Origin: Glebionis coronaria
Taxonomy: Eukaryota > Streptophyta > Magnoliopsida > Asterales > Asteraceae
Assembly: GCA_025667525.1 (NCBI GenBank)
Contig: CM046881.1
Span: forward strand, 30,267,580 to 30,331,579
Direction: 5' to 3'
DNA: 64,000 nt
Position numbers and translations under genes: made by a program. The notes under the pieces were generated by a model, which ran no database searches, was not told the DNA's origin, and was given only the letters and a program-made list of their open reading frames with translations. This document shows, piece by piece, positions 47,283-59,232 of this stretch (within the stretch, counting starts at the first letter, position 1; the number at the start of each line of letters is the position of its first letter).

Positions 47283-47531
47283 TCAACTACAGATCAACCA
47301 AATATCCAACCTTCGATTTCCAGACTCCATTGCATTCAATGATTCTTCAAGTGCATTTCTTGATCTTAAAAAACCTGAAATAATCGCAACAGCTCGAGCA
47401 CACATTGGGGGATCTACCCATGAAAAAAATTGACAAATATTAGAAGAACAACAGCGAAGTCTCCTTCCTCGATTTGTGTTTGTCCATGATCTACAAACAA
47501 CTGACTGGTTTCCATAAAAACTGTTCATCAA
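47283..47531 (-). pseudogene. zf-GRF remnant inside MULE, copy B
   Basis: Counterpart of 3183-3399. Reads MNSFYGNQSVVCRSWTNTN, GRRLRCC, CQFFSWVDPPMC, ARAVAIISGF, LRSRNALEESLNAMESGNRR. Both Cys of the opening CxC pair are gone (Ser and Tyr), but the reading frame beyond the finger is kept, unlike copy A. Confidence 0.72.
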
Positions 47532-47727
47532 TAATTAATTAGGGTTTATGTGTTTTTGAAGAAGAGGATTTGATCCTATGTGTGTGTTTACTAAAGTGTT
47601 TGGGTGAATTTGGTATATAAAACATAAAGGCATGGGAGGACAAATACAAACAACTAAACCTAGACATATAAGCATACACTAAAAGACCTTATTGCCCTTG
47701 TAAAAAACTAAGATAACGACAAAAACA

Positions 47728-47860
47728 TAACAGTAGTTACGACCATGGAGGTTGGTTACTACTTACATTCGTCGTCCGGAAAGCCGCCTGCACTTTCTGA
47801 AAGTTGGGGAGTCAATATGCAAATTTGGGATACCCAAGGGAGCATTTATGCATTTTACTC
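47728..47860 (-). repeat. MULE right terminal inverted repeat, copy B
   Basis: Inverse of 32331-32463. Ends CATTTTACTC and is followed by target copy TATAGTTTA. Confidence 0.9.
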
Positions 47861-48073
47861 TATAGTTTATTAGCTTCTTGATGAGTTGAACCAGGCATCT
47901 CAACGCCACTCAGTTGTACAAAAAGTGAACCGATGCAATGAAGTGATTTATGGAAAGATATGAAACTGTGTTGGAAGAAACCAATAAAAATTAAGGTCAA
48001 AGGTTTGGTATTTTTAACCCATTGGCTTAAGAGTTAGCTAAAAGTTACATCGGCAACAGTTTATCCTTTTTTT

Positions 48074-48313
48074 CACTTTGTTTTCTTACGAGTACCTTTT
48101 ATCGCCGGCGAATCGGTTTGTTGAGTATGATTGATCAGTTTGAGATGTGAATGACGGTGGGTCTTGGAATGTGTTCATGGCTAGTGATTGTTGCCACCGA
48201 AGGAAAGCTTGTTGTTGTTGTTATTGATGTTGTTGAATTTCTTCCATCGAAGTAAAGCCGGGAAATGGTGGATTTTGAGTCGAAGGGTTTGCGGCACAAA
48301 CCTCGTTCATCAT
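48074..48313 (-). pseudogene. Q-rich protein N-terminus, nonsense-mutated, copy B
   Basis: Counterpart of 3936-4178: 80 codons with the same TAA in the glutamine run and the same basic end. One codon shorter in the Ser/Thr/Gln stretch. Confidence 0.45.
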
Positions 48314-48473
48314 TTTTTGATAAGTACCGTAAAAAAATTCTTTTATTATTATTATTTTATAAAAAACTTCACCTTAAACCGGGGTGTAAAATGAAATTTT
48401 TCTCTAAACAAACCCCTAACGTCGTCGTTGCCTTGGCAACGCCCAACCCAACGCGGTTGAGTTCAGAAGAGTG

Positions 48474-48520
48474 AGGTATCGTAACGCCGACCAACACTCA
48501 TTAGGGGCATTACGATACCT
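48474..48520. repeat. 14-bp inverted repeat, copy B
   Basis: Counterpart of 4328-4374 with one base changed in the left arm. Confidence 0.55.
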
Positions 48521-48627
48521 AATCCTCTAAGATTCTATATATTTGATGCCTATATCATGATTAAGATTCCATATCAAATAGTAAATCAAATAGTAAATGA
48601 TATAAAATTGAAACAGGATATAATAAT

Positions 48628-49849
48628 GGGGAAAGGCTAAATTTATGTAACTTATTTGTTCAAATTAACTAATGTACGCAAGATACTTTTTTTATTCCGG
48701 ATATACGCAACATAATTTTAAATACTTACTAATATACGCAATATTGACCAAAATGTGACTTGTTTGACCAGTTACCACTTAGAAAAGTTACAGTTTGGTC
48801 CTTTGGTCTGCGTGGACTTCCACCGTTAGTCCTTTGACATTTTTTTCATTAGAAAACTTAGCAATGATACATTGACTTTAATACACGTATTTTTATACAC
48901 GTTTTTATACACACTTTTTAAACGTGTTATTATATACACGTTTTATACGCGAAAAATTCTGAACTTTGACAGACGATTTCAACGTCAAAACTTAACCCGC
49001 AAACTCCAAAAAACTCACGTTAAGTCAATGTATACGTTCTCTACAACTTTCATGTTTTATGTTTTTCATGAAAAAGACATTTAGATGGTCGAAACCTCGA
49101 TTTAAAACTATGACATCAATACTAGTATTTTCGATAATTAAGTAAATCCGAATTTCGACGGTCTCAGTTAGTGCTAAATACTTACTTTGAAGTCTCTAAA
49201 CCTATCAATGACTAAATATAGACATTCTATACGTAAAATATTATAAAACAAAGTATAAACCTTATAAAAATAGTAGTATGATAAAAATGGAAAATTTAAT
49301 AAGTACACCAGATCGATTCCATTACGTATCTAAAAAAAACCTGTAAAAGGACTGGTATTGTTGTCATAGTTTTAAATCGGGGTTTCGACCATCTAAATGT
49401 CTTTTTCATGAAAAACATAAAACATGAAAGTTGTAGAGAACGTATACATTGACTTAACGTAAGTTTTTGGGAGTTTACGGCTTAAGTTTTGACGTAGAAA
49501 TCGTCTGTCAAAGTTCAGAATTTTTCGCGTATAAAACGTGTATATAATAACACGTTTAAAAAGTGTGTATAAAAACGTGTATAAAAATACGTGTATTATA
49601 GTTAAGGTATCATTACTAAGTTTTCTAATGAAAAAAATGTCAAAGGACTAACGGTGGAAGTTCACGCAGACCAAAGGACCAAACTGTAAATTTTCTAAGT
49701 GGTAACTGGTCAAACAAGTCACATTTTGGTCAATATTGCGTATATTAGTAAGTATTTGAAATTATGTTGCGTATATCCGGAATAAAAAAAGTATCTTGCG
49801 TACATTAGTTAATTTGAACAAATAAGTTACCTAAATTCAGCCTTTCCCC
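48628..49849. mobile_element. Foldback/MULE-type MITE, 1,222 bp
   Basis: Private to copy B. Target duplication TATAATAAT (48619-48627, 49850-49858) is 9 bp. Ends GGGGAAAGGCTAAATT and its inverse. The first about 480 bases (48628-49110) are repeated in inverse order at about 49355-49849, leaving a central loop of about 240 bp. Inside the arms are ACACGTATTTTTATACACG repeats. No coding frame. The 9-bp duplication places it with Mutator-like elements. Confidence 0.9.
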
Positions 49850-50083
49850 TATAATAATTTATGAAACTTAGGTAAGAACAATGGATACCTATAGGATCTA
49901 CGATATGAGATATAAAATTAAGAAACTTTGATTATTTTATTTTAGGGTTTGTGCTATAAGATAAGAGAAATGAAACGGTGAGTCGGTGGCGACCAACTTT
50001 TGGTTTGGTGTAAGAATGATTTAGGGTTTTAACTTTTTCTTTTTTATATGGAGGATAGGGAAAGGTAAATACATATTTAAACA

Positions 50084-50497
50084 CTAGTATGGCATCCGCG
50101 CAATGCGACGGCGGATACTCAATGACTAATTTTGAGGCTAACAAATATTAATCTCTTACCTGTTAAGTTTGTATTGTAAAAGTTGTAATAAAAATCACTA
50201 TAAATGAAAAAGACTAAAGTTAATAAAAATATATCAAAAGTTATATCGGATTAAAGAGCACAAAACTTTAGAATGGTTAAATAGATTATAAAAATAATAA
50301 ATTAATAAATAAAATTTTCAATTTAAAATAAAAAATGTTATTTTAATAAGTTGTTACAAAAAGTTATTAGAAAGGGTTATATGATATAATGTTAATGGAG
50401 ATATCAATAATTTGCTTTATTTAGTAGCTAAAAAAGTTTGAATTTTCAGTCTTACTATTTTAAGAAGATCCCAAATGATTTATAATGTAGTTATAGA
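50084..50497 (-). mobile_element. Helitron-like element, copy B
   Basis: Counterpart of 4695-5106: CTAG end at 50084-50087 and the CGCGCAATGCG word. Diverged by a handful of substitutions. Confidence 0.5.
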
Positions 50498-50531
50498 AAA
50501 GACAAATATGTAATGTTACAAAACATTGTTT

Positions 50532-50700
50532 AGGCTCACGAGCTTAACGAGTCGAGTACCAGAAAGCTTGAACCCGACACGAAATTTTACACGAGTAGCT
50601 CGAGCTCGGCCCGTTTAAAATCAAGTCGAGTCGAATATTTTTCAAGTCGATCCCGAGCTCCTCACGAGTTGTCTCAACTCGATTACACCCTACTACGCGT
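50532..50700. repeat. GAGCTCGAG-rich dispersed repeat, copy B
   Basis: Counterpart of 5145-5320. Confidence 0.5.
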
Positions 50701-51528
50701 CACCGCATTATGTGGATAGCACATTAGTATTAGATGATATGTCTAAAATATCTACACTGGGCGGGTTTTCTTTTGTTATGGTAAACATTGTGAGAAGATT
50801 GGTGTCGAGGGGCGGAGGTATGCTTTGGCCACCTGTGGCACGTGCCACACATAGATTGGCTATGAGAATTGGAGCAGGTTTGGCTAATATAAATCGATTT
50901 TAAGGCACAAAACTGTAATCAATATGATCAAGAATGGAAACTATGAGATTTTACAAAGAGAATGAGCTCAAATTCGAGTAGTGGAACCGTATAAAGTAAA
51001 TCTATAAACTGGGTAGTGATGGTGTAAGTGACATGTTCTTAGCTGGATGAAGAAGATGACCCAAAAATGAGTTATTTTCACATTTGCTCCCTAAAGTTTT
51101 TAGAATTTACACATTTATATCATGTTTTTAATTTTAGTTAAAAAAATTAAAAATACGCAAAAGTGACATTATTAACCTTGTTTGAAAACACTAGAGGACT
51201 ACTTTGCCACTTTGGTCAAGTCATTGGAAGCGTATTTATACATTAAGATGTTTTCAAAAATAGTACTAGTGGCATAAATTTGATATAAGCTATTCTTTCT
51301 AAGTGTATGATTTTTATTCTAACTTTTAAAATTTATATTTTTTTGTGTGTCTTAACGTTTTTGTGTTCAAAGACCCATGTCTATAACACCGTGCTTTTCA
51401 TCCATACTATGTACTAGTACTAGCTAAAACTTGAGGTAAAAAATCGTTTGCCACACATATTTAGAATACCTGGATCCGGCGCCACTGTTGGTGCCGCATC
51501 ACGCCAGCTCACGTGGGAGCCGGTGTGA
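50701..51528. other. Spacer, copy B, containing the empty site of the CACTA element
   Basis: No gene seen; includes a 63-codon open frame at 50712-50903 that is not kept in copy A. AGTACTAGTGGCATAAATTT near 51260-51285 is the uninterrupted CACTA target. Confidence 0.6.
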
Positions 51529-51536
51529 CACGGGTC

Positions 51537-51579
51537 CATGGACGAAGCATAGTGAGGGCAGGGGTGGGTCATGCCCCCC

Positions 51580-51610
<31 letters not shown>

Positions 51611-51929
51611 ATAAAAAAAATCTGCATAATTAGTGTAGTTTTACTATGTATATTAAGTGTAAAATTGGTATTTAGCTTATAACCTTCCAAAATAATAGGA
51701 AACAAAACAGTCAATCCTTATATTGTTGCTCTAAATCCACGAATTTGCATGATTTTTTAAGTACTGATCTTCCTTTTTCATTCATTGTTGCTTTAAATCC
51801 CAACGCATGCGATAATCTTGATTCCACTTAGCATTGACCCAAATTCGCACAATGGTTATAGAAGTAGAACATATATATGGTTTACAAATGTTTCGGCCCC
51901 CCAAGAAAGTTGTTCAAGCTTCGTCCCTG
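51537..51929. mobile_element. hAT-type MITE with a poly-C tract, 393 bp
   Basis: Private to copy B. 8-bp target duplication CACGGGTC (51529-51536, 51930-51937). Ends CATGGACGAAGC and the inverse of CAGGGACGAAGC, the CAGGG-type end of hAT elements. Inside are 27 C (51574-51600) followed by 11 A. No coding frame. Confidence 0.8.
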
Positions 51930-52185
51930 CACGGGTCACACGGGTTTAAGGCTACGAAGGGTAATTTTCTAGAAAATGTTACTTGGGTTTATCCTGTCTC
52001 AAATCTAGGTGAATTTCAATATGTTTAAAGGACGAATTGTCGGCAACTAACAAAAAAAAAAGGAATGATAAAAAGATATGTCAACGGGCTCGGGATGAGG
52101 CTGTGGGCCAGGCTTATCAGACATGTATATATGCGCGCATACCTCTCCAATATAATACATTCTTGTTTCGATCGATCGTTTTCTA

Positions 52186-53585
52186 ATGGCAGAGGTTTTA
52201 CCCTTTGAGAAGATACTCGCCCTATTGGATGTCCGAAGTCTACTTACATGCAAGAAAGTTTGTAAGTCATGGAATTCTTTGATATCAAGTTCTGGTTTTG
52301 CTAAAGCTCATCTAACCAATACTCGCAACAACCAACATAGGAAGATCGCTATAAGTGATGCCAATCGTAAGAGTTTAAAGGCATTGTTTCGAAAAACGAG
52401 ACATCATATTGTTGGTTCTTCGAATGGCCTTTTATGCATCTATCTTTGTGATAATCAACTTGAAGTAGCCAATCCTTATACTAGAGAGGTTAGAAAACTG
52501 CCAAAGCTTACTGAAATTCCTAAAAGAGCTATATTATGTTGCGGTTTTGGGTATGATTCATCTACCGATGATTACAAGGTTATAGTAGGGTTCAAGAAAC
52601 TTAAGATAACAAAATTCTATGTCTTCAAGTTGAGATCGAATAGTTGGGAATTTATTAAAGATGTAAATGTAAACTATGAGTTTATTGAAAATTGTAACCA
52701 TGGTATCCTATACCAGGGAACAATTAACTGGCTTATGAAAGATCAAAATAATAAGAAAATCATTCTTTCTTTTGATTTAACTAAAGAGGGATTCAAAGAA
52801 ATTCGCCTGCCATATGATTCTAAGAAATCTCAGTGTTTAGATTTTAACAGACTCGGGGTAACTGATGATGATCAATGCATGTTAATATATAAAAATGAAT
52901 TGTATCAAACTATCAGATACAAATGGGTAGTGGAAAACAACACTGTAAAAAAGTCTTGGAAACTCAACCCACATGATAGAGAGTTGTGGAGTGATAATGG
53001 AAACCTTGTGAAAGAGCTGGAGTACAATCCACAAGAGAATTCTTACTTGACCAGGATATATGTTATGACAATGAAGTCGCCTTGGGACTACAAATTTGCG
53101 CCTATGTTCGTGGAGAGCCTTGTATCACCTCACAGAAAGAGGATTCATGCTAAGGTGGGGTTTTTTTATTTCTCTTGATAAATACTTATAGATCTAGCTC
53201 TATTTCTTATTACTGACTAAATGTTGCCCAATCATTCTATCATGTTACTATATATACAGTATTAACTTTTTGGACGAGACGTCCATTGTCCAGTTGATAC
53301 ACATAAAGGACTTGCCATGCTAATTTCACATATGCATTAGCAGAGTATTGCTTTGATATTCTAAAGACAGAAAATTTGATTGCAATGTGTACGCAAACTA
53401 TATAACTGATTTCCTGGAATTTAATTTCAATTGATACTTTGCTATAATGGCCAAATGACATCCTCATGCATTACCTTAGCTTAACGTTGTACTTATGTGT
53501 TTACATGCAGGAAGGTGATGTGACTGTCGAAACAGCTGAAAGTGGAAGCCGAAAAAGAAGAAGAAGAGATCTCCAAAGCACCTAA
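52186..53585 (+). CDS. F-box protein with F-box-associated domain, copy B
   Basis: Exon 1 is 52186-53154 (323 codons), intron 53155-53510 (GTGGGG to TGCAG), exon 2 53511-53585 (24 codons plus TAA), 347 residues in all. The F-box is at residues about 3-45 (VLPFEKILALLDVRSLLTCK, VCKSWNSLISSSGFAKAH). An F-box-associated interaction region follows with SSNGLLCIYL, NPYTREVRKLP, GFGYDSSTDDYKVIVGF and NHGILYQGTINWL. The C-terminus is basic (SGSRKRRRRDLQST), possibly a nuclear signal. Members join SKP1-cullin ubiquitin ligases and select targets through the associated domain; the target is unknown. The frame is intact, making it the best candidate functional gene here. Splicing is predicted from GT/AG and the agreement of both copies. 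Confidence 0.88.
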
Positions 53586-53616
53586 ATTGAACCTGTTTAA
53601 TAATTCGCTTTTACAT

Positions 53617-54640
53617 TCTAATGGTAAAAGAAGATATTTTTTTAGTTGTATATTTGTAGTTTACAACCTTTTGATTCCTAATGTTTTTGTGATCGTAAGA
53701 TTTGGTTTAATTTCATATCTAATTCATGAAATTGAAAAAAGGGGTTAATTGGCTTATTAAATTACAACCAAATTTACTCTCATCCCATTCTGTTTTTCAG
53801 TTTTGGCTCAGTGCTAGAGTCTGATGCTGCAAGTCGAAAGAACATATCTCCTTAGATCCAAATTTCAGAAGCCTCTATTATCTTTCGTATTCTAGTTTCA
53901 GAAACTTTTGTTTAACAAATTGAATATGCTGGTATTTGGATTTTTTCTAAACTGTTACTTGGTTGCTTTTCCCTTAGCATTGGTTAACAATAATGTATAA
54001 AATACTATATCACTTTGGTATTGTCTTATACATGATCCAGAGTTCAAACCATATTTGGTTAAATTTTAGATTAATTTATCATACTAACACGTCTGAATGT
54101 CCGAACTTAAGTGATAAGATGAACAACTAGACCAATCGCAGTGAGAACTATGCTCATGCGTGGTTGACTGATTGCGTTTAGGTGACGCATTATGAACCAC
54201 TACATCCAATAGGTTTCATGTGTGGTTGAACGATTTGTTTTATGGTTTGGTCGACATAAACTTACCCGAACAAAATTTTGGTTATTTTGTTTGTATGTTA
54301 GTGTATTGTGGGGTATGTTTGTGTTTAAGTGGGGTATCTTAAATTTGTACTCGGGAAAGATGGAGTGAAGGTATGCTTTTAATATATGCTAGAAAATATG
54401 ATTTATTTCTAAAAGAGGAGGCAATTTCAACCCATTTACAAGTTATTGGGTCAATTTGGGGGTATACGGAAGATGGGTGGAAAACTGCCGAAAGTCTGTT
54501 TTTTAAGAATAATGTTTGATTATTTATAAGAGCCCGACCCAGCCTATATTGATGTTTCTTAAAAATAACCTACACCCATTGCCATAGACATTTGACTTGC
54601 TATCTTGCTAGTTGCTACTAATGCTTAGTTATTTTTGTAG
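53617..54640 (+). other. Spacer between F-box gene and nucleoredoxin fragment, copy B
   Basis: Aligns with copy A minus about 235 bp. No gene recognised; ends in a splice-acceptor-like stretch. Confidence 0.5.
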
Positions 54641-55039
54641 GTTCCTGTATCTGATCTGGTCGGTAAAGACATCTTACTGTACTTATCTGCATATTGGTGT
54701 CCCCCATGTCTTGCTTTCACTCCAAAGCTCGTTGAAGCATATCATGAGATCAAAACCAAACACGAGGCATTTGACGTGATGTTCATCTCTTGTGACGAGT
54801 ACTACTCCACTATGCCATGGGTGTCACTTCCCTTGGGTGACAAAAGGAAACAATCTCTAAGCCGTCTTTTCAAAGTCAACGGCATACCATTGTTGGCAGG
54901 TTTAGGAACAACAGGAAAAACAATCATAACAGAGACTAGAGGACTAATCATGCTTCATGGTGCTGAGGCATTTCCTTTTACTGATGAACGTAAGCTAAGT
55001 TTGCTGAGATGGCAAAGGAGGACTGGCCTAACAAAGTGA
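54641..55039 (+). pseudogene. Nucleoredoxin C-terminal domain fragment, copy B
   Basis: Counterpart of 30893-31291 with the WCPPC redox motif and the same missing residues. Reads LVGKDILLYLSAYWCPPC and FISCDEYYST, so it differs at three places (Gly for Ser, Leu for Phe, Cys for Ser). The 132-codon frame is still open. Confidence 0.7.
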
Positions 55040-55231
55040 AACATGATATGCATCCCGAGCATGAGCTTGTTATAGTATGGGAAAGTATTAATTACTTGTT
55101 TTCAGTTTTGCTGTTTTGTAATAGCTCCGATTGTTGTTACAGCGTCGAAGATGGTCGAGAAATTCGAATATCCAAGTAATGATAAAAACAAATTTGGTCC
55201 TTGAAACATTACTGGTATTAATAAAAAAGTT

Positions 55232-55303
55232 TCCGTTGCCGGGACTTGAACCCGGGTCTCTCGGGTGAGAGCCGAGTATCCTAACCAACTAGACTACAAC
55301 GGA
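55232..55303 (-). tRNA. tRNA-Glu (CTC), copy B
   Basis: Identical 72 bases to 31591-31662, with the same T-run downstream on the minus strand (about 55224-55229). Confidence 0.96.
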
Positions 55304-55337
55304 TCATGTCTATTAACTAGATAAAATAGTTATTATT

Positions 55338-55874
55338 GTGAGACTCGGTAAAGGCAAAAGGAAGTTGGCTGATAGGTTCAACCACAACAGTTTTGAGCAG
55401 TGCTGTTTGATGTGCATGCGAGTGGGAGTACTAATACTGCACGGCTGGTATATGAGCAGTGTAAAACCAGACGGCTTCCGAATGCGCCTGCTTCATGTAT
55501 TGGTAGCGACCTGGGTACTTGCAGCTCAACTTAAACATGTGGCTGCTCAATTTGTCGCGTGCCAAAGGCAAAAGGAGACTGGCATATTTACACAAATTAA
55601 TACACACATCTTGAAAAATCTAAAAATATAAAACACACATCCAGAAAAATCCTAAACAAGATCCAAAACATGCAAGTTTTCTTCAGTCACACATACAGCT
55701 TGATAAGTCTCGAGCATCGTTTCAAAAAATCTTATAAGGTAAACTATAATCTAATAGGTATTTTTTTTGAATATATTTGTTTTTTTTAATTTCTTTTTCA
55801 TGGCGGATTTATGTTAAACAAATCACATATTTGGTTTTGTTAAGATGTGGTTATCAGGGAGGTAGTTTAGATGG
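55338..55874 (+). other. Conserved duplicated stretch after tRNA, copy B
   Basis: Counterpart of 31697-32232. A non-ATG frame of 97 codons runs 55338-55631. Unrecognised. Confidence 0.3.
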
Positions 55875-56169
55875 CGATCTATGGTGAAATTTAGCTTAAC
55901 ATAAAAGCTTCAAAAAGCTTCTAAACCACCAAAGCACTTCAAACAGATTTAAATAAGTACATAAGCTAACAGTAAACTAAAAATCAAAACTTAAGTTCTA
56001 AAATCAAAGGAGTTCTAGCTGCCGATGTGATTTGCACTAAAATAGGCCAAAGTTTGCAACTTCAAATGCTCAAATATTCACTAAATGAACTCAAACCTAA
56101 AGAGGTCTATCAGATATGCAAATATAACCCAGACAACACAGAAAACAACCTCATCAGACAAATATACCA
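55875..56169. other. Unique spacer right of the duplication
   Basis: No gene, repeat or signal recognised. Begins where similarity to copy A stops. Confidence 0.5.
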
Positions 56170-56448
56170 AATAAGGATGCCGCTAGATGGGACAAAATAG
56201 ATGATATAGGAAGGCATGTGATCTATATTGGTGATAAAACATGTTTATGTATGGAAGCCAAAACAGCAAAGATGGATAACAAGATATATTTTCCAAGATC
56301 GCATTCCGGGAAGATAGTGTTTTATTCTTTCGAAACATGCAAGTTTCACACTTTCAGTGGTGGAAATATCTTGGAAAGTTTTAAGGATTTCTCTGGAACA
56401 AGAAAGAATCTCCCAGCTAATGCATGGATTGAACCAGCTTGGTCTTAG
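56170..56448 (+). pseudogene. DUF295 (F-box-associated, KIB-type) C-terminal fragment
   Basis: Open frame without a proper start reading NKDAARWDKIDDIGRHVIYI, GDKTCLCMEAKTAKMDNKIY, FPRSHSGKIVFYSFETCKFH and ending NAWIEPAWS. This is the C-terminal part of the DUF295 beta-propeller family found in many plant F-box proteins; ..IEP.W.. is the usual tail. The F-box and the first two thirds are missing upstream, so it is a fragment. TAG at 56446-56448. Confidence 0.75.
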
Positions 56449-56519
56449 ATATTACTTGTGTTCTCGATTTTAAAGCAGTGTTTGGCAGTACGGAATTCTA
56501 GGAGAATTTGCTTGCTTCG

Positions 56520-59232
56520 TGTGACAACCCTAGATTTTGGATTTGTCACTTTTGACTGTTTGATGTTGATCATGTGCTTGGTGTGCGTTTATGTGTTATG
56601 TGCTCATATTTGAGACTTTATCATGATGTTAGACATTGTTTACGTAGTACATGGTACGTTATATAATGATGTGATGGGGTTGGTGCGTGCTCATGAGTTC
56701 ACATGAATGTATAAATCATGGTATAAGTTGGAAATGAAATGAGTTCAGAAATGAACTGCAGAAAAGTTCGGGTATCGTTTTGATAAGGTTTCGTTTACGT
56801 ATCGTATGTTGTATGTATGTATTAAGTATATATAATATGGTTAGGATAAGTTTTATAGTTACTTTCTATATTTAGAAACTTTTAGAAATGAAGGCTAGTT
56901 TAAAAATCGCGTAAAAAGTCGAAAAATTAGCAAAAGGGTACCCGGTTTGGTCCCGAAAGTGTATAGGAGTATAAGTAAACATAAAATAGAAGGGGGAGAG
57001 TGTAAATATAATAAAACACAGAGATGAGTCGAATTTGTGGGTCCCATAGCCTTAATTTTAATAATTAAATTAATAAAAATAGGATAATTACCATTTAAAA
57101 GTCCTAATTGGGCCTAAACTTGTCCAGAAGGTTACCAAGGCCTATATAAACACCCCTAGACCCCTAAAAACGACTAATAACCCTAAATAAACCTAAAATC
57201 AGTCTAAATCTTCCATGGATATCAAGAGAAGTCGAAATTATGATTAGGGTTCGTTAATTTTTCTTGTTTCAAGGTAAGTGATCAATTAAACCTTAATATA
57301 ATTTATGTTTTTATTAATTAATCATAATTATATTGTTAATTAACCATCATTGAGATGATTAGGATTTTATTAATTTTCTGGAAAAATATATTAATTAAGA
57401 TCCATTAATAATTTTAGGGTTTGTGTTATAAATTTAGGGATAATTAATGATGTTTAGAGGGTTAGTGCATAAAGGCGTAAAACAGTCTGATTTTCAAGGC
57501 TGTCTTGTGTCGACTGTTCCGGGCAGTAGGTAGCACCTTTGGTTGAGTTTCTTTTTTTTAAAATTAAGTTCAGAGAGTCTACTTTTCAAAAATGTAAGGT
57601 TGGTCGAAAATGGAGTTTGGGAAGGTCGTCAAATAATTTTTATAAAAACAGTGCGCTGTTCAGGAATAAATTTTGATTTCGGAGATTTGAGTCAAAACCT
57701 AACCAAACGAATGAGATAGCCAAAGATTTTTGATTTGGGAACTCTTTATAATATATATAAAAGTACTGGAGGTTTTCAATAAAAGTTGTGGTGTTTAGGT
57801 CGGGCTTTTGGTGTCTAACATTTAGCATGTACAGAAAATCAGCTTTGGTGAAAACGACTTTTGGCGTAGAGACTAAACGAAAGGGTTAAACGTGTAATTA
57901 GAAAGTAAAATTGGTTTTTGAAGTTCTTAGATCATATAACAACATAACTCCAGTAGGGTAGGAGTCAAGTGTGGTGTTAAGTTCACTTCATGTGATCGTT
58001 TAGTGACTAGTAAACCGTACCGGGGAAAAACTGGAATTTTACGTATAGAATAGCTTGTAGTGGGAGAACTAGATAGTGGAGATTGGGGGATTAGATTCAT
58101 CTCCTTGATTGTTACTTAACTTGGGTGTTAAGACCTGAGCTAAGGTTGTCGTGTATGATTTTATAGGTTTGCAGGAGTGCTAGCTTGATGTGCTATCAGG
58201 TGAGTTTATAGTCCCGTTTTGCTACGTTTTTAAATGTTTTTCCAGTATGGGATGGAGATGACACTTGCAATGTTCTTTAACATGATTTAGTACTATGTTT
58301 TAAAATGTGTGGACATACATGTGATATTGTGTGACTTGCGTGCTTATGTGTTCTCATATGTGCTTTGATATGTGTTCTGATATGTGAATCTTGATTGCGT
58401 TATGATTGGGATTGGTACATAGATGTATGGGCGTCTATGGGACCAGTTGTGATGTGTGTGGAGCGTGGGGCACGATCCGTCCTGAGTTCTTGGTTCTGAG
58501 TTCTTGATTCTGAGTTCTTGGTTCGTGGGGCACGATCCGTCCTGAGTACTTGTGCATCGTCTCTTCGGAGGCAAGATATCTCGACGGGGATATAGTTCAT
58601 CTTCCACAGGTGGTGTGGGAAAGATCCGGATAGTGTGGTGTGTTCTTGTGTGTGTGATGGGATACTTCTTGATTGTTATAGCGTGCTTTGTGAATTGTAG
58701 ATGTGATTGGTACTTGGCTTGAGTTTTGTTGTGGATGCATGTAGCATGATTATCACATTATGGTCCATTACTATAAATTGTTTTTCTTCAACTTATTTAC
58801 AGCGGATGTCAAGGTTTCTTATGATGTTCTAGATAACTTAAACCTATGTTCTCACCAACTTTATGTTGACAGATTTTAGTGTCATTTTCAGGTGAGGTAG
58901 TTGAGAAGGATGCTATTAGAAGTGTGGCTAGAGTTTAGAGGCTGCTAGAATTGCATTAGGAGGAATCCCTTTCCTCTTAGATTTTATTTTGTCTTCTGAT
59001 TTAGTATATTGTTTGATACCTATATGTTTGATGTGTGTTATTTGAATGTCTTTGGTAAGAGGTAGGCATGTTACCTACTTACCTAGACGCCTGCATTGTT
59101 TGAGATATTGTCATGACATTGTGTCACCTTTTTATGACATTTCTATTTCATTTAGTTAACTCTATAGACACGCTATTGTTGTGATGATATCCATACGTCG
59201 CGCCCCATATTCCGCCATGGTGGGGTGTGACA
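56520..59232 (+). repeat. Long-LTR element, 5' LTR
   Basis: 2713 bp. TATA box TATATAAA at 57143-57150. Contains a 24-bp direct repeat beginning CGTGGGGCACGATCC twice (about 58464 and 58525) with GAGTTCTTGGTTCT-type 15-bp units between. The only difference I noticed from the 3' LTR is A/G near 58082. Confidence 0.94.

Larger units (their letters stand above)
32331..47860 (+). mobile_element. Mutator-like element, copy B, complete ends, with nested insertions
   Basis: The left terminal repeat at 32331-32463 (GAGTAAAATGCATAAATGCT) is inverted at 47728-47860. Target duplications TATAGTTAA (32322-32330) and TATAGTTTA (47861-47869) agree at 8 of 9 bases. Removing the gypsy element (35732-45984) and SINE leaves an element of about 5.1 kb. 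Content: N-terminal PB1-like/transposase gene, the degenerate 146-codon ORF and the antisense zf-GRF remnant. Ends and 9-bp duplication are typical of Mutator. Confidence 0.93.
32233..55874. repeat. Tandem segmental duplication, copy B
   Basis: Second copy of the unit, directly adjacent and in the same orientation. Similarity to copy A stops after TAGTTTAGATGG (32221-32232 in A, 55863-55874 in B). The first 89 bases (32233-32321) lead into the MULE and contain a 17-bp tandem doublet (ACATCCATGTTAGGTAT). Private insertions are a SINE (33175-33337), a gypsy element (35732-45984), a foldback element (48628-49849) and a hAT-type MITE (51537-51929). Copy B has no CACTA and no copia, so it preserves their empty sites. 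Confidence 0.9.

Noticed and set aside
46977..47383. Plus-strand frames around the MULE right end
   Set aside because: The first is AT-rich 3' sequence; the second (also 3034-3249) is the shadow of the antisense zf-GRF remnant.
48872..49084. 70-codon frame in the foldback element
   Set aside because: It lies in an inverted arm with low-complexity ACACGT repeats and no family match.
51269..51290. CACTA excision footprint in copy B
   Set aside because: B has one TAG and no extra bases, so an empty site that was never occupied is simpler.
58344..58607. Minus-strand 87-codon frame in the long-LTR element
   Set aside because: Present identically in both LTRs (62969-63232) and composed of a local tandem repeat.
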